From contig JAATEW010000220.1 of the NCBI GenBank assembly GCA_015655535.1, positions 1 to 14,845 of the forward strand: a DNA stretch of 14,845 nt, given 5' to 3'. The notes beneath the pieces are model-generated. The model saw only the letters and a program-made list of their open reading frames with translations, ran no database searches and was not told where the DNA came from. This document shows positions 7,260-13,984 of this stretch, in pieces. Origin of the DNA: Hyphomicrobiales bacterium (lineage in GTDB: Bacteria; Pseudomonadota; Alphaproteobacteria; Rhizobiales; Beijerinckiaceae). Numbering within the stretch: the first letter of the stretch is position 1; each line of letters begins with the position of its first letter. The position numbers and the translations under genes were made by a program.

Positions 7260-7854
7260 TCATGGCTCCGTCGCGGTCGTGGCTTCGGGCGAGCAAACAC
7301 ACGTGCCAAGCTTGGCGCCGAATATCGCCATCCTCCTCATTGGGACGACGGCCGCGGCGGCGTTGTCATTTCTCTTTCTCCCTTGGCCCCTTGCGGCAGC
7401 CTCAACTCTCCTCGCGGCGTTGATGATCGCGGGCGCCGATGTCGATGCGCGGACATTCCTCCTGCCTGATGTCGTAACCTATGGCGCGATCGCCTCGGGA
7501 ATTCTGTTCGCGGCCATTCTGAACCCCGAAGATCCCTGGCAGAGCATAATCGTCGCGAGCTTCCGCGGCATGAACACTGCGTTGTTCTTGATGTTACTTA
7601 ATTGGACCCACGGGACCGCGCGGGGAGCCGAAAGTCTCGGTTTCGGAGACGTGAAGCTCTCGGCCGCTGTCGGCGCGTGGCTGCCGTCAATGGCGATTCT
7701 TTATTGTTTCGACCTTGCGACGGTCCCGGCTCTGATAGTCGCGCTCGTTTGGTGGCGGCGCGGACGCGCGCTGATCGATCTGAAGCTGCCCTTCGGGGCG
7801 TTTCTCTGCCCGGCTCTTTGGCTCGTTTTTTTCGCCACATCGATAATTCACTAA
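7246..7854 (+). CDS. gspO: Short A24-family prepilin peptidase (GspO-like)
   Basis: This inner-membrane aspartic protease cleaves the leader of the pseudopilins encoded just downstream, after the conserved Gly. The two catalytic aspartates are visible: D67 in DARTFLLPD and D135 in LGFGDVKLSAAVGAWLP, the GxGD signature. Several hydrophobic segments (about 25-62, 77-92, 106-120, 143-169, 182-200) fit a multi-pass protein. At 202 residues it lacks the N-terminal cytoplasmic methyltransferase part with its CxxC pairs found in full GspO/PilD enzymes (about 290 residues), so it resembles the compact CpaA/TadV form. The TTG start is supported by AAGGAG at 7234-7239 and overlaps gspD by 14 bases, implying translational coupling. 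Alternative starts are ATG 7219 and GTG 7279. The embedded position between gspD and gspG makes T2SS service its most likely job. Confidence 0.87.
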   Translation: MSSSDHGSVAVVASGEQTHVPSLAPNIAILLIGTTAAAALSFLFLPWPLAAASTLLAALMIAGADVDARTFLLPDVVTYGAIASGILFAAILNPEDPWQSIIVASFRGMNTALFLMLLNWTHGTARGAESLGFGDVKLSAAVGAWLPSMAILYCFDLATVPALIVALVWWRRGRALIDLKLPFGAFLCPALWLVFFATSIIH

Positions 7855-7965
7855 TGGAGGCGCGCTCGAAGTTGCAGAAGGCCGGATCCGAGAAGGGTCT
7901 TCCAAGCGCTCCACTTTACATCCTGTCGATACTGAAATGCGTTCTCAACATCAGGAGCTTGCGTC

Positions 7966-8433
7966 ATGATCGTCAACAGGTCTCAAAACAAATTACGGCG
8001 CCGCCGGATCTTCAACACCGCGAGCCCTGGCTATACGCTGATCGAAATGCTCGTCGTTTTAACGATCATCAGCCTGATCCTTGGCCTCGTCGGACCACGC
8101 GTGCTTGCATATCTCGGGGAATCGCGCGTCAAGACCGCGAAACTGCAGATCGAAAGCTTCAGCTCCGCGCTTGATCTTTTCTATATCGACGCCGGCCGCT
8201 ACCCGACGGAGTCGGAAGGACTGACTGCGCTTGCCGAACGCCCAACTGGCGTTGAAATCTGGAACGGGCCTTATGTGAAAGGTGGTCGCGTTCCGATGGA
8301 CCCATGGGGGCATCCCTACCAATATCGTCTGGAGGGCGACCACACGCCGCCTTATGAGATCACATCGCTCGGTCCGGACGGTCACGGCGGCGGCATGCAG
8401 ACCGCGGCAGATGCGTCTCATGCACAGCGCTGA
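7966..8433 (+). CDS. gspG: Major pseudopilin GspG
   Basis: GspG is the main subunit of the periplasmic pseudopilus that acts as a piston or screw pushing substrate through GspD. The 155-residue precursor has a basic leader, cleavage after G22 (SPG|YTLIEMLVVL), Glu at mature position 5 (E27) and a long hydrophobic helix. The C-terminal T2SG domain is clear: YPTESEGLTAL, GPYVKGG, DPWGHPYQYR and SLGPDGHGGG; the last is the calcium-binding loop of this family. Mature residue 1 is Tyr rather than the usual Phe. AGGAG (7953-7957) stands eight bases before the ATG. The 111-base gap after the peptidase gene is the largest in the operon; it contains a short frame starting at 7854 that runs into gspG out of frame and is probably not a gene, and it could hold an internal promoter. 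Confidence 0.96.
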   Translation: MIVNRSQNKLRRRRIFNTASPGYTLIEMLVVLTIISLILGLVGPRVLAYLGESRVKTAKLQIESFSSALDLFYIDAGRYPTESEGLTALAERPTGVEIWNGPYVKGGRVPMDPWGHPYQYRLEGDHTPPYEITSLGPDGHGGGMQTAADASHAQR

Positions 8434-8863
8434 GACTAAAGCCGGCTTCACCTTGATCGAAATGATGGCGGTGATGATGATCACCGCCCTGGTTTCCTCT
8501 CTGATCATCATGAATATCCCCGGCACCGGCCGGGCAGGGCTGCGGGCCCTCGTCATGGATAGCGTAGCCTTGCTGCGGCGGGAACGGCTCGCCGCGCTGA
8601 TGACGGGAAAGGACCGGCGTGTCTCGCTCGATGGCGAAGCGCGCACCTTGGTCGGCGATGGTGGTGACCAAGTCAAAATCCCGGCCGATGTCACGGTCGA
8701 TATTTTGGGGGCGAACGAGATCTGGTCGGGCCGCCTGGCGGTCGCAGGCTTTCATCCGGACGGCGCCTCGACCGGCGGCGCCCTCAGATTCACACGGGAC
8801 GGGGTCGCCTATGAGGTCCGGGTCAACTGGTATACCGGCAGCGTCGTTGTCGAAGCTCATTAA
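8411..8863 (+). CDS. gspH: Minor pseudopilin GspH
   Basis: A minor pseudopilin thought to link the tip complex to the GspG shaft. The leader is short (12 residues), cleavage falls in KAG|FTLIEMMAVMM, and Glu is at mature position 5. The hydrophobic helix is followed by a GspH-type soluble domain with RRERLAALMTGKDRRVSLDGEART (split across about 56-80) and a closing GALRFTRDGVAYEVRVNWYTG motif in which RF..DG..Y is typical of the family. About 150 residues, normal length. ATG 8411 and ATG 8420 are both in frame; 8411 is chosen although neither has a strong ribosome binding site. The start lies inside the end of gspG (overlap 23 bases), so translation is likely coupled. Confidence 0.88.
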   Translation: MRLMHSAETKAGFTLIEMMAVMMITALVSSLIIMNIPGTGRAGLRALVMDSVALLRRERLAALMTGKDRRVSLDGEARTLVGDGGDQVKIPADVTVDILGANEIWSGRLAVAGFHPDGASTGGALRFTRDGVAYEVRVNWYTGSVVVEAH

Positions 8864-9296
8864 ACCCAATCGGCGGCGCGCGGGCTTTACGCTTATTGAA
8901 GCTCTTGTCTCTCTCTCACTTCTGCTGGCCTTTGCCGCGACGCTCGGACCGCTCGTTTTCCATGGACACCGCATCCTGGTTCACGGCGACGGCCAGGTAC
9001 AAGCCGAGCTTCTCCTTCGCTCCCTGCTGCAGACACCTTTTGACCGGGCCGATCCTGAGCTGGGCATTCGCGCGGGCGAAAATGGCGCCTTGCGCTGGCG
9101 CGTCGATGTCGAGCCCATGCCCGGCGACATTCTGCCGCCTGAGCCGCCGCCAAGCACCAAGAAGGCAGATGTGACGAAAGACGGCAAAGCAAAGAAGCAG
9201 CCGAAATGGGCCCTCTATCAGGTGACCGCGGCGGTCTCGTGGGGATCTGGACGGATCGTAAAGGCCGAGACCCTGCAGCTCGGAGCGATCGAATAA
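8847..9296 (+). CDS. gspI: Minor pseudopilin GspI
   Basis: GspI nucleates the pseudopilus tip with GspJ and GspK. The leader is strongly basic (KPNRRRAG) with cleavage before FTLIEALVSLSLL and Glu at mature position 5. The soluble part is family-like, ending in WALYQVTAAVSWGSGRIVKAETL. It is interrupted by a Pro/Lys-rich insert (PPEPPPSTKKADVTKDGKA, about residues 95-115), giving 149 residues against about 120-130 usually. TTG at 8847 gives a normal 13-residue leader; the in-frame ATG at 8811 would give 25. No strong ribosome binding site distinguishes them. The gene overlaps gspH by 17 bases with TTG, or by 53 with ATG. Confidence 0.85.
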   Translation: MSKLIKPNRRRAGFTLIEALVSLSLLLAFAATLGPLVFHGHRILVHGDGQVQAELLLRSLLQTPFDRADPELGIRAGENGALRWRVDVEPMPGDILPPEPPPSTKKADVTKDGKAKKQPKWALYQVTAAVSWGSGRIVKAETLQLGAIE

Positions 9297-9297
9297 A

Positions 9298-10155
9298 ATG
9301 GGCCTTATGATCAGCCGCCGTGCCGGGTTCACTTTGGTCGAGATGCTCGCCGCGCTTGCGATTGCATCGGCGATCATCGTGTCAATCGGAATGCTGATCC
9401 ATCAGAGCGTTTTCTTCTTCGACCATGGAACGCGCACCATCGATCGGAGCGAAGAGCTCGCCCTTGCGGTCGACAGCTTGACGCGTGATTTCGGAGCGGC
9501 GCGCTTCGTCCTTCAAAAGACCGGCAAAGACGCCGACACAACGAACGCTGGCCCCAAGAACGCAAATCCTAACAATGTGAACGCAAAGGCGCCGGCCACG
9601 AAGGGAGGCGACGCGAAAAATGTCAAAGCGGCCTTCACGGGAACACCTGCAACCGAGGACGGGCCCGCCAAGGTTCTCTTTATCACGGCCGGCGGCAACG
9701 CGGTGCGCGGATGGGCCGAGGAAGTCGTCAGCCTCACCTCGGAGCCGGGCAATGGAATGACCAGGCTTGTGAGGCGTCGCGCGGCCTGGACGGGACCCCG
9801 CATGAAATTGGAGGATGCTGAGCCAGACGATCCGGTGATCCTCCTCAAAGGCGATTTTTTGATCGGTTTTAGCTTTTCGGAGCTCACGAAGGACGGGCGG
9901 ATCGTTTGGCATGACACGTGGACTGGCGAACTCGGAGTTCCTCGTTCCGTCCGCGTCAATTTTCACGACACTGAAACAGATACGGATCTCCTGCCTGGCA
10001 TGGAGTTTCGGATCCACGCCGACGCCCCCGTCGCCTGCGCCTCGGGCAAGTCCGGATGTCTCTCGATTGGCGGGAAAGGTGATGGAGACGCCAAAGGCAA
10101 ACCCCAAGACCAGCAAACCAATCAAAATCGGCAACAAGCAAGCCAGGGGCGATAA
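9298..10155 (+). CDS. gspJ: Minor pseudopilin GspJ
   Basis: GspJ is part of the GspI-J-K tip that primes pseudopilus assembly and contacts substrate. The leader ISRRAG is followed by FTLVEMLAALAIASAII, with Glu at mature position 5 (E15). The soluble domain shows SLTRDFGAARFV and VRRRAAWTG in the right order for the family. At 285 residues it is longer than the usual 200-230. The excess is an Asn/Ala/Lys-rich segment (about 80-112, with NAGPKNANPNNVNAKAP) and a hydrophilic Gly/Lys/Gln tail (about 258-285). GGAG at 9282-9285 is 12 bases from the ATG at 9298, while ATG 9307 is a possible later start. It begins one base after the gspI stop and its TAA overlaps the gspK ATG. Confidence 0.9.
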   Translation: MGLMISRRAGFTLVEMLAALAIASAIIVSIGMLIHQSVFFFDHGTRTIDRSEELALAVDSLTRDFGAARFVLQKTGKDADTTNAGPKNANPNNVNAKAPATKGGDAKNVKAAFTGTPATEDGPAKVLFITAGGNAVRGWAEEVVSLTSEPGNGMTRLVRRRAAWTGPRMKLEDAEPDDPVILLKGDFLIGFSFSELTKDGRIVWHDTWTGELGVPRSVRVNFHDTETDTDLLPGMEFRIHADAPVACASGKSGCLSIGGKGDGDAKGKPQDQQTNQNRQQASQGR

Positions 10156-11141
10156 TGACTTTGAGCCGGTCTGATCCCCGCAAAGGAATTGTTCTCATCG
10201 CCGTTCTTTGGACGATCGCGCTTCTTTCGGCGCTCGCCATGGCGGCATCGATCAGTTTTCGCGGCTTTGCCAGCATAGTCGCGATCGATCGTGATCGGGC
10301 GAGAGCCGATGCACTATTGAATGCTGGACTCGAAGTTTCTGCCGGCCTCCTTGCACGATTGGGCGACGCGCCGCTGACCGAAAGGCAAGCAGCGGTCTCC
10401 TTATCGACGGGTGTGATCCAAATCCGTCTCAGTGACGAACGCGGGCGGATCGACATCAACAAAGCGCCGGTAAAGCTGCTAGCCGCTCTGTTGCGATCGG
10501 CAGGCGCGGACGAGGACGCGAATGGGATCGCCCAATCGATCATCGCCTGGCGAAAGAGCGCCGATCCCGATTCTGACGCAGATGGGGCACAGCCCCAGCC
10601 AAACGCCTCGCCAGGACAGGCCGGGGCGCAGCAAGGAGCCCCGCAACAGCCGGCGGCACAGCCTGCAGATGGGTCCACCTCAAAGGACAGCGGGCTTCGC
10701 GCGTTCACCGATATCCATCAGCTCCGGGCGATTCCAGGCGTGGCGCCGGAATATGTCGAAGCGATTCTGCCGCTTGCGACGATCTATGGAGGCGCTAAGG
10801 TGAATGCGCTGACAGCCTCGCCCGGGGTTCTTGAGGCGATCCCTGGCCTCAGCTCGGGGCAGCTCACGAGCCTTCTGCAAGCGCGCGATGGGGCGCTCAC
10901 CGAAGATCGTCTCAAACAGATTCTGGGCTCCGCGATAGATTATCTGACGGTTGACGGCACGCCGGTCGCATCGGTCGAACTCACGGCGCAGCTCCTGGAC
11001 GGATATACGGCACGGGCCAAGGCCGTCTTCGCAATTGTGCCAGACGATAGTCAACCTTATCGGGTGCTAGCCTGGACGCCTTTATCGGCATCTGAAGCCC
11101 GCCGCAGTTTCATGGCCGATCAGCTGCAGGATGACCAATGA
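10155..11141 (+). CDS. gspK: Minor pseudopilin GspK
   Basis: GspK is the large minor pseudopilin capping the pseudopilus. The cleavage site is RKG|IVLIAVLW, and mature position 5 is Ala rather than Glu; absence of this Glu is characteristic of GspK and fits its tip position. Domain 1 shows SDERGRIDINKAPVKLLAALL, the typical DINKA helix-hairpin-like motif, followed by a second such unit (HQLRAIPGV then VNALTASPGVLEAIPGLS). Between them (about 137-180) is a Pro/Gln/Ala-rich insert not usual in the family. Length 328, normal overall. AGGGG at 10145-10149 is five bases upstream of the ATG, whose A is the last base of the gspJ stop. It overlaps gspL by ATGA. Confidence 0.93.
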   Translation: MTLSRSDPRKGIVLIAVLWTIALLSALAMAASISFRGFASIVAIDRDRARADALLNAGLEVSAGLLARLGDAPLTERQAAVSLSTGVIQIRLSDERGRIDINKAPVKLLAALLRSAGADEDANGIAQSIIAWRKSADPDSDADGAQPQPNASPGQAGAQQGAPQQPAAQPADGSTSKDSGLRAFTDIHQLRAIPGVAPEYVEAILPLATIYGGAKVNALTASPGVLEAIPGLSSGQLTSLLQARDGALTEDRLKQILGSAIDYLTVDGTPVASVELTAQLLDGYTARAKAVFAIVPDDSQPYRVLAWTPLSASEARRSFMADQLQDDQ

Positions 11142-12199
11142 AGTTCCCAACCTTTTTGACGCATTGGATCGATGTGCTCGCCGGCATGGTCGTCGAATGG
11201 CGCGCCTTATTGCAAGCCCGTAAATCGGTCGTCGTGGCGCGAGATGAAAGGGGATTTACGATTCACCGCGGAACCCAGCCCAGCAGCGACATGCTTGCCA
11301 AAGTCGGCGCAGGGATGCCGATTCCAAATGAGACGATGGAAGCGCTACGCAATCACCTCATCATTTTCGAGCTTTCGGACGATCGCGTCATCACAAGAAA
11401 TCTCACGCTCCCGGTGAAAGCCAAGGAATTTCTGTCAGGCATAGTGCGCAATCAGCTTGAGCGCCTCTCGCCTTGGCCTCCGGGACAAGCACTTCATGCG
11501 ATTGACGCAAAACCCAGCGCGAAAGATCCAGAGATGCTCGACGTCTCCGTGCTGATCACGCCACGCGAGGAGATCGACGCGGCGTCCCGCGAACTGGGGG
11601 CCTGCGGGCTTTCACCCGGCCAGATTGCCGCTCGGATCGACGCTGGCGCTAGGACGCCTCTTCTCACCTTATGGACGAAGCCCGCGCCGGCATCCAAAGG
11701 AAATATCCAAAATCTTCCTCGAATGATCGGCATAGGATTGGCCGGCGTCATTGTGCTCAGCACCGCGGCAACTCTCTGGGCGCTTTATGCATCAAGCGCC
11801 GCCTCGACCGAGCGCGATGAAATCGCGGAGCAAGCGAGCACGCTCGAACGTCAGGCACGATCGCAGGGAAAGCAAAACTTAGCCTCGCTCAAGCCGCCGG
11901 AGCGCGCCTGGGCCCTGAAAGACAACTCTCCAGTCGCCGTCCTCGTTCTTGACGATCTGACGAGCGCCGTTCCGGACAGCGCCTATCTGACCGAATTTCA
12001 CCTGGAGAATACGACACTGCGCATCATGGGTCTTGCCACAGATGCACCATCTTTGATCGGCGCGCTCGAGCAGTCGGGACATTTCTCGAATGTTCATTTT
12101 TTCGCACCGACCACACAAGGTCATGGACAGAGCACGGACCTTTATAAATTTTATATCGAGGCGCGCGTCTCAGACCACCCGGACCTTTCTGGAGATTGA
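11138..12199 (+). CDS. gspL: T2SS inner-membrane platform protein GspL (PilN-like C-terminus)
   Basis: GspL couples the cytoplasmic ATPase GspE to the inner-membrane platform. The N-terminal cytoplasmic part (about 28-180) has the ribonuclease-H-like layout, with LTLPVKAKEFLSGIVRNQLE (89-108), a motif shared by GspL/PilM-like proteins near their ATPase contact. One membrane helix follows (about 196-217, IGIGLAGVIVLSTAATLWALY), then a charged coiled-coil-like stretch (about 222-255) and a periplasmic ferredoxin-like PilN/GspL domain (about 264-343, VLVLDDLTSAVPDSAYLTEF). 353 residues, normal. The ATG overlaps the gspK stop (ATGA), with AGGA at 11128-11131. Its partner GspE is not in this window, so the ATPase must be encoded elsewhere if the system works. 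Confidence 0.9.
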   Translation: MKFPTFLTHWIDVLAGMVVEWRALLQARKSVVVARDERGFTIHRGTQPSSDMLAKVGAGMPIPNETMEALRNHLIIFELSDDRVITRNLTLPVKAKEFLSGIVRNQLERLSPWPPGQALHAIDAKPSAKDPEMLDVSVLITPREEIDAASRELGACGLSPGQIAARIDAGARTPLLTLWTKPAPASKGNIQNLPRMIGIGLAGVIVLSTAATLWALYASSAASTERDEIAEQASTLERQARSQGKQNLASLKPPERAWALKDNSPVAVLVLDDLTSAVPDSAYLTEFHLENTTLRIMGLATDAPSLIGALEQSGHFSNVHFFAPTTQGHGQSTDLYKFYIEARVSDHPDLSGD

Positions 12200-12202
12200 G
12201 CG

Positions 12203-12760
12203 ATGATCAAATTCGATCGGGAACGCACTATTGCCATTGCGGTGCTCGCAGTGCTTCTCGTTGTCTGCCTCATTGCGCCAATCTTGTCATTGAAAGCGCG
12301 GTCCGACTCTCTTCAAGAACTCGCCGACGCACAGGATACACTTGCACGCTTGCAGACAGCCCATCGCCACGCAGGAGGCAAGGACGGAAAGCATGAAGCG
12401 GTCGAAGCAGCACCCGAGACGGCATTTCTGAACGGGCAGACCATGGGACTCGCCGGCGCCCAATTGGAAGCTTATCTCTCGCAATTGGCCTCGGCGGAGC
12501 ACACGAGCCTCGTCTCGTCTGGCGTCCAGCAACCGGGCCATTCCGAAGAGAAGGATATCGTGCGAATCCAGGCGACGATGGATATCAGCTATGACGGTCT
12601 CCATACGCTGCTTTACAAACTCGAGACGGGGATTCCTTACGTCTTCGTGGATGGGCTGACACTGCAGCCGCCGAGCGAAGCCGCTCGCCATGGCGGACGC
12701 GATTCCGTGATCAAGGCCTCGCTCAATCTTCGGGCGCTATGGCGACAAGCGGCTCCATGA
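12203..12760 (+). CDS. gspM: T2SS inner-membrane protein GspM
   Basis: GspM dimerises with GspL and stabilises the assembly platform. The 185-residue protein has a short cytoplasmic N-terminus, one membrane helix (about 9-30, TIAIAVLAVLLVVCLIAPIL), a coiled-coil-like region (about 32-55, LQELADAQDTLARLQTAH) and a periplasmic ferredoxin-like domain (about 85-182), with VRIQATMDISYDGLHTLLYKLE split around 124-145 and IPYVFVDGLTLQP. The pattern fits the GspM/PilO-like type-b form found in alphaproteobacteria. GGAG at 12191-12194 is eight bases before the ATG. It follows gspL by three bases and is the last confidently recognised gene of the operon; its TGA overlaps a further ATG (12757). Confidence 0.87.
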   Translation: MIKFDRERTIAIAVLAVLLVVCLIAPILSLKARSDSLQELADAQDTLARLQTAHRHAGGKDGKHEAVEAAPETAFLNGQTMGLAGAQLEAYLSQLASAEHTSLVSSGVQQPGHSEEKDIVRIQATMDISYDGLHTLLYKLETGIPYVFVDGLTLQPPSEAARHGGRDSVIKASLNLRALWRQAAP

Positions 12761-12951
12761 ATTTGCAGGTTGTTTTTGATTCCGCCGTACGGAAGCTGGC
12801 TCGGTCTTGTTCCTTGAAGTTATCGGCGGCTTTGAAGATCCTGTCCGTCGGGCTTGTGATGGTCCTGCGCTTCGAGCTGCCTCAGCCTGAGGCTTTGGAC
12901 ACAAGTTATTTTTTCTTATCCGTGAAACACTCCGCCAGCTCGCACCGCTGA
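12757..12951 (+). CDS. Unrecognised 64-residue frame coupled to gspM, possible gene stub
   Basis: The ATG overlaps the gspM stop (ATGA), the same coupling as gspK-gspL, which favours a real or formerly real gene. The product has a basic N-terminus and one hydrophobic stretch (about residues 28-42, ALKILSVGLVMVLRF), then a short tail. T2SS operons often continue with gspN or gspC-like genes that begin with such a membrane helix, so this may be a truncated gspN-like start. No family motif confirms it. A different frame shortly after (about 12891-12998) reads ETLRQLAPLTCDNAELADRL before stopping, which might be further debris. It could be spurious. Confidence 0.35.
   Translation: MNLQVVFDSAVRKLARSCSLKLSAALKILSVGLVMVLRFELPQPEALDTSYFFLSVKHSASSHR
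12879..12893. repeat. Perfect palindrome, possible weak terminator
   Basis: GCCTCAG-C-CTGAGGC has 7-base arms around one base; as RNA a 5-bp stem with a 5-base loop is likelier. TTT follows at once and a T6 run begins at about 12907. It could end T2SS operon transcription, but it lies inside the short frame 12757-12951 and the T-run is too far for a standard terminator. Confidence 0.3.
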
Positions 12952-13149
12952 CTTGCGACAATGCCGAGCTTGCGGATCGTCTGAGTGCTAATGAATAAGA
13001 AACCCCTATCGGAAAATCCCATAGGAACTTGAGTTATCCACAATATCTCCTGCGGGTTTGCCCTTCCTTGATTGTCTATTGTCAGCAGCAGTGGGGCGAT
13101 ACAGAGCGATACGCATGGCTCTAATCAATGCGCTGCGAGCGAATTCACC
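12952..13149. other. Non-coding region between the T2SS operon and the XRE gene, with one DnaA-box word
   Basis: No gene is recognised. TTATCCACA at 13034-13042 matches the DnaA-box consensus TTATNCACA exactly, but it stands alone, so it is not evidence of a replication origin. A short imperfect inverted repeat (CCTAT...ATAGG, about 13005-13025) precedes it. Confidence 0.4.
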
Positions 13150-13401
13150 TCAGATTTTATCGATCGAGAGCGATCCATTCAACGTTGCTCCGTCTTGATA
13201 GAAATAAGAAAGTTCGACTCCAAGTGTCCTTTTGAAGGCGAGAAGAAGCTCGACATCCACCCTTGCATGTCCCGCCTCGTACCATTGAAGATCTTCGATA
13301 GAAATCCCGATAAGATCGGCCAATCGCTGCTGTGTCAGCCCAAGCTCTCGCCTGCGCAATCTGATCCGGCTGCCGATTTTTGTATCAATACTATTTGTCA
13401 C
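13150..13401 (-). CDS. XRE-family helix-turn-helix transcriptional regulator
   Basis: The 83-residue product is almost entirely one Cro/C1-type HTH domain (about 8-66): KIGSRIRLRRRELGLTQQRL, then LADLIGISIEDLQWYEAG and LLLAFKRTLGVELSYFY. The opening pattern is that of small alphaproteobacterial repressors. The GTG at 13401 is chosen because the family begins just there (MTNSIDTKIG...); an ATG at 13479 would add 26 residues that match nothing, and only a weak AAGAGAA precedes the GTG. The usual ending VSFFFED is represented here by LSYFYQDG. It faces away from the small gene at 13530, with an AT-rich spacer bearing an inverted repeat, so autoregulation is likely. Targets are unknown. It has no visible kinship with the neighbouring T2SS genes. 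Confidence 0.87.
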   Translation of the reverse strand: MTNSIDTKIGSRIRLRRRELGLTQQRLADLIGISIEDLQWYEAGHARVDVELLLAFKRTLGVELSYFYQDGATLNGSLSIDKI

Positions 13402-13446
13402 GGAGTTCTCTTTTAGTGGAAAATGAGTGTTTTGAATCCAGAAGCA

Positions 13447-13471
13447 AAGCAATTGAAAAGAATAATTGCTT
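13447..13471. promoter_or_regulatory. Candidate operator for the XRE regulator
   Basis: AAGCAATT, nine bases, then AATTGCTT form perfect 8-base arms, 46 bases upstream of the XRE GTG in the divergent spacer. The word AATTG recurs at 13451, 13464, 13482 and 13516. Small XRE proteins bind such dyads, so autoregulation is the obvious reading; it is inferred from sequence alone. Confidence 0.45.
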
Positions 13472-13529
13472 GGTTGCAACTAATTGTAAAACAATGATTT
13501 TTTAACTAAATAGCGAATTGAGTTTTATA

Positions 13530-13730
13530 ATGTCGGCCTTTGACAACGACAAAGTAGAATATTTATTTGATTTACTTGAGCAGCTCAGCAAGTTGGCTGT
13601 TGGCTGCGGTGAGCATGATATAGCTGTATCCATTGACGCCGTGGTTCGGCAACATGGCGACAAGCGTGAGCGCGCCATTGCATTAAGTGCGTTAGGTCGG
13701 GAAAAGGAGAGCAATTCCAAGCTGAATTAA
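13530..13730 (+). CDS. Small hypothetical protein divergent from the XRE gene
   Basis: 66 residues from an ATG at 13530, or 70 from a TTG at 13518. No clear ribosome binding site is seen. The product looks helical and soluble: DNDKVEYLFDLLEQLSKLA, then GEHDIAVSIDAVVRQHGDKR and ALSALGREKES. No signal peptide, membrane segment or known motif was found. The divergent arrangement with the XRE gene and shared AT-rich spacer suggests joint control. It is shorter than most recognised families, and base use is more AT-rich than the T2SS genes, which may mean transfer or only weak constraint. Confidence 0.5.
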   Translation: MSAFDNDKVEYLFDLLEQLSKLAVGCGEHDIAVSIDAVVRQHGDKRERAIALSALGREKESNSKLN

Positions 13731-13743
13731 TTCGGTGACCGAA
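13731..13743. repeat. Palindrome directly after the small gene's stop
   Basis: TTCGGT-G-ACCGAA has perfect 6-base arms around one base, starting immediately after the TAA of the small gene. The centre is too tight for a strong hairpin, so an operator-like site or chance is as likely as a terminator. Confidence 0.3.
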
Positions 13744-13817
13744 GACTTATATTGATGTGCGGCGTAGTACGATTGTCCAGAGGCTGTATTGGATCAGCTT
13801 ATCGTGAGAGATGTCCG

Positions 13818-13838
13818 GTCGGCTCCCACAGGGCCGAC
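13818..13838. terminator. GC-rich inverted repeat in the convergent gap, possible terminator
   Basis: GTCGGC, nine bases, then GCCGAC form perfect arms in the gap between the plus-strand small gene and the minus-strand Sel1 gene, where a two-way terminator would be expected. No T-run follows on either strand, so this is tentative. Confidence 0.3.
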
Positions 13839-13984
13839 GTGAATCACAGACAGCGCGTGTTGCTGAACCTTGCACGACGCACGCATGTCTGGCGGGAGAA
13901 CTAGGCTCCTTATATAACGAACGTTTTGAGGGAAGAAATTCATCAATCGTCATACTGCAGCAGGATCGAGCCCAGAGGCGTAGG

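Noticed and set aside
7854..8174. Frame starting with an ATG that overlaps the peptidase stop (TAATG) and running into gspG
   Set aside because: The overlap is attractive, but most of the frame lies over gspG in a different frame and the translation is rich in Arg/Gln/Asp like a shadow frame.
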